Of a DNA stretch of 64,000 nucleotides, positions 62,461-64,000 are shown piece after piece. Each line of letters starts with the position of its first letter. The stretch's first letter is position 1. The notes beneath the pieces were generated by a model. The model made no database searches, was not told the DNA's origin, and was given only the letters and a program-made list of their open reading frames with translations. The DNA comes from CADEED01 sp036677145 (GTDB lineage Bacteria; Pseudomonadota; Gammaproteobacteria; Steroidobacterales; Steroidobacteraceae). Location of the stretch: contig JAKFFF010000096.1 of assembly GCA_036677145.1 (NCBI GenBank), positions 14,181 through 78,180 of the forward strand, in the 5' to 3' direction. Made by a program: the position numbers and the translations under genes.

Positions 62461-62494
62461 TGAAGAAGCCCCGCGCTCCAGCGGAACGCGGGGC
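62461..62494 (-). terminator. Terminator-like hairpin after phaR
   Basis: On the minus strand GCCCCGCGTTCC pairs with GGAGCGCGGGGC (one G-T pair) around loop GCT, followed by TTCTTCA. It lies 18 bases past the phaR stop. The T run is weak. Confidence 0.6.
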
Positions 62495-62512
62495 CTCGAA
62501 TCGCACTGAAAA

Positions 62513-63013
62513 CTACTGGTGGCTCGCAGTGTCGGTCGGCTTCTCTTCACCGTCGCGACGTCCCGCCGCATTCATGAGCGTGCGGAAGATTTCATCCTGC
62601 ACGGAACGCCACCGCTGGTAGTTGCGCTGCGCGACGCCCGCGACGGTTTCCACCGGGTCCATGCCGACCACGGCCTTCACCTTGTCGCGCAGTTCGCGCT
62701 GCTGCGAATTGAACAGCTTCATGCTCTGTTCGAGGTAGCTAGAAAGCACGCCTTGCAATGTGCCGCCGTAGGAGCGGATGACCTGCGCGAGGAAGTCGCG
62801 GCTCATCACCGGATCCACGCCGTGTTCCTGCTCGGCGATCACCTGCAGCAGGATGCTGCGCGTGATGTCTTCCTGCGACTTCTTGTCGATGACCACGAAT
62901 TCGATGCGTTCGAGCACGAGCGAGCGGATGTCGCTGAGCGTGATGTACTTGCTCTGCACCGTGTCGTAGAGACGGCGATTCGGGTACTTCTTGATGATGC
63001 GTGGTTCGCTCAT
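62513..63013 (-). CDS. phaR: Polyhydroxyalkanoate synthesis repressor PhaR
   Basis: 166 residues with the PHB/PHA accumulation regulator DNA-binding domain at the N-terminus (IIKKYPNRRLYDTVQSKYIT, SLVLERIEFVVIDKKSQEDI) and the PHB_acc domain (FLAQVIRSYGGTLQGVLSSY, SYLEQSMKLFNSQQ). PhaR binds poly-hydroxybutyrate and phasin promoters. No phaC, phaA or phasin gene is in the window, so the regulated genes lie elsewhere. Indicates a polyhydroxyalkanoate-making organism. Confidence 0.95.
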   Translation of the reverse strand: MSEPRIIKKYPNRRLYDTVQSKYITLSDIRSLVLERIEFVVIDKKSQEDITRSILLQVIAEQEHGVDPVMSRDFLAQVIRSYGGTLQGVLSSYLEQSMKLFNSQQRELRDKVKAVVGMDPVETVAGVAQRNYQRWRSVQDEIFRTLMNAAGRRDGEEKPTDTASHQ

Positions 63014-63075
63014 ACGTCACCCTCCCTGTGGGCCACTACCTTAGTACACTGCATCGCAACCCACAATTTCCGCCG

Positions 63076-63984
63076 CTATTTCTGCTTCGTGTCGCTGGGG
63101 GCGGACAACCGGGCCTCGGTGGCCCCGGCCAGCAGCTGGGGCTTCCAGTGCGCAACTGCCCATTTCCAAACGTCTTTAATAGAAGAGTGGGCCAGGTCGG
63201 GGGGTGGGGCCTGCGACAAATGCGTAAGGGTCGAAGTCAGGGCTTGGGGAGCCAGGGATGGTTCGAGCGGCAGGGCTCGCCTGGATTTCGATAGTTTGGC
63301 GCCGTCGGTTTCGAGCAGCAGCGGCAGGTGTCCGTAGATAGGCCGCGGCAGACCGAGCGCGTCCTGCAGGTCCATTTGCCAGGGTGTGCTCGCGAGCAGG
63401 TCCGCGCCTCGAACTACCCGGGTCACCTGTTGCCACGCGTCGTCCACGACCACCGCTAGTTGATAACTCACGAGCCCGTCTCGCCGCCGCACGACGAAGT
63501 CACCGCAGCGCGTCAGCTCATGACACTGCAGCCCGAGGTACAGATCGTCGAAGCAAAGTCGGCCGTCGCCGACCCGGAATCGCAGCGCGGTCGGACCGTC
63601 CCGTGTCGGACCCAATCGGCAGGTGCCGGGATATCCGTGCGGTTCTTCGGCGCCGTTGCCGGAGAGATCCTTGCGCGAACAGCTGCATCGAAACGTCCGG
63701 CCCGCGGCGGTGAGTGCCTGCAGTGCGCTCTCGTAGGCATCGCGCCGTTGGCTCTGATAGACGACGGGGCCGTCCCACTCGAAGCCGAAGGCCTCGAGTG
63801 TGCGCAGCATCTGATCGGCGCATCCGGCGACAACCCGAGGCGTGTCGAGGTCTTCGATGCGGACGAGCCAGCCGGCGCCATTCGTGCGTGCGTCGAGATA
63901 GCTGCCGACGGCGGCGAGCAGGGAGCCGGCGTGCAGGGGGCCGGTGGGAGAGGGCGCGAACCTGGCCAGGGGCTTGCGCCCCAC
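63076..63984 (-). CDS. gluQ: Glutamyl-Q tRNA(Asp) synthetase
   Basis: Truncated GluRS paralogue that attaches glutamate to queuosine at position 34 of tRNA-Asp. 302 residues with RFAPSPTGPLHAG (HIGH-equivalent PLHAG), RIEDLDTPR, the zinc ligands CSCSRKD...YPGTC, and KLSKS (KMSKS-equivalent). It lacks the anticodon-binding domain of full GluRS, as expected. The GTG at 63984 is the first start within the window but has no good ribosome site; the true start could lie a few codons beyond the right edge. Confidence 0.93.
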   Translation of the reverse strand: MGRKPLARFAPSPTGPLHAGSLLAAVGSYLDARTNGAGWLVRIEDLDTPRVVAGCADQMLRTLEAFGFEWDGPVVYQSQRRDAYESALQALTAAGRTFRCSCSRKDLSGNGAEEPHGYPGTCRLGPTRDGPTALRFRVGDGRLCFDDLYLGLQCHELTRCGDFVVRRRDGLVSYQLAVVVDDAWQQVTRVVRGADLLASTPWQMDLQDALGLPRPIYGHLPLLLETDGAKLSKSRRALPLEPSLAPQALTSTLTHLSQAPPPDLAHSSIKDVWKWAVAHWKPQLLAGATEARLSAPSDTKQK

Positions 63985-64000
63985 AAAGGAAAACGCCGGC

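Overview
The window is GC-rich DNA with densely packed genes. It carries the housekeeping backbone dapB / carA-carB-greA / yhbY / ftsH-folP-glmM / tpiA-secG-tRNA-Leu(GAG) / nuoA-N / tRNA-fMet / rimP-nusA-infB-rbfA-truB-rpsO-pnp / phaR / gluQ. This order, with nuo between secG-tRNA-Leu and tRNA-fMet, together with polyhydroxyalkanoate control (phaR), GGDEF-EAL signalling and an ECF sigma factor paired with a Ser/Thr kinase, points to a gammaproteobacterium near the Xanthomonadales/Nevskiales/Steroidobacter group. That placement is an inference from gene order and content; no marker search was possible. No insertion sequence, prophage, CRISPR array or replication origin was seen.

Layout. 0-3.4 kb: the 3' end of a sensor kinase, then on the minus strand a class A acid phosphatase, glycerol kinase and a Gfo/Idh/MocA oxidoreductase. 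3.4-11.4 kb: dapB, then carA-carB-greA behind a promoter and a structured leader, followed by a secreted DUF1080 protein and a membrane-anchored TPR protein. 11.4-14.5 kb (minus): a CHASE4-PAS-GGDEF-EAL protein and yhbY. 14.8-20.3 kb: ftsH, folP, glmM, tpiA, secG and tRNA-Leu. 20.4-35.2 kb: the complete 14-gene complex I operon, mostly joined by 4-10 nt overlaps, then initiator tRNA.

35.2-53.1 kb is an accessory block between tRNA-fMet and rimP, which are neighbours in Escherichia coli (metY-rimP). It holds a periplasmic TonB-domain protein, a TonB-dependent receptor with its own two-component system, a membrane HTH/beta-propeller protein, a haloperoxidase-like PAP2 protein with a damaged PSGH motif, rlmE (away from its usual place beside ftsH), a COG2509-type flavoprotein, a SpoU methyltransferase, an ECF sigma factor overlapping a TPR-bearing Ser/Thr kinase, and a PadR-PspC-hydrolase operon. 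No mobility genes were seen, so the block looks like an old rearrangement rather than a fresh island.

53.1-64 kb: the translation/transcription operon rimP-nusA-infB-rbfA-truB with rpsO and pnp, then zinc-ribbon protein, phaR and gluQ on the minus strand.

The signals I find most interesting are: the sigma factor/kinase pair, where the acidic pair of the region 2 DAED motif is replaced by Ser-Ser; a sigma-32-like promoter upstream of ftsH; the carAB leader hairpin; a recurring -10 element followed by a GC discriminator; and the haloperoxidase-like protein lacking its catalytic-type His. No stretch of more than 300 bases is without a gene; the longest, between yhbY and ftsH, is 290 bases.
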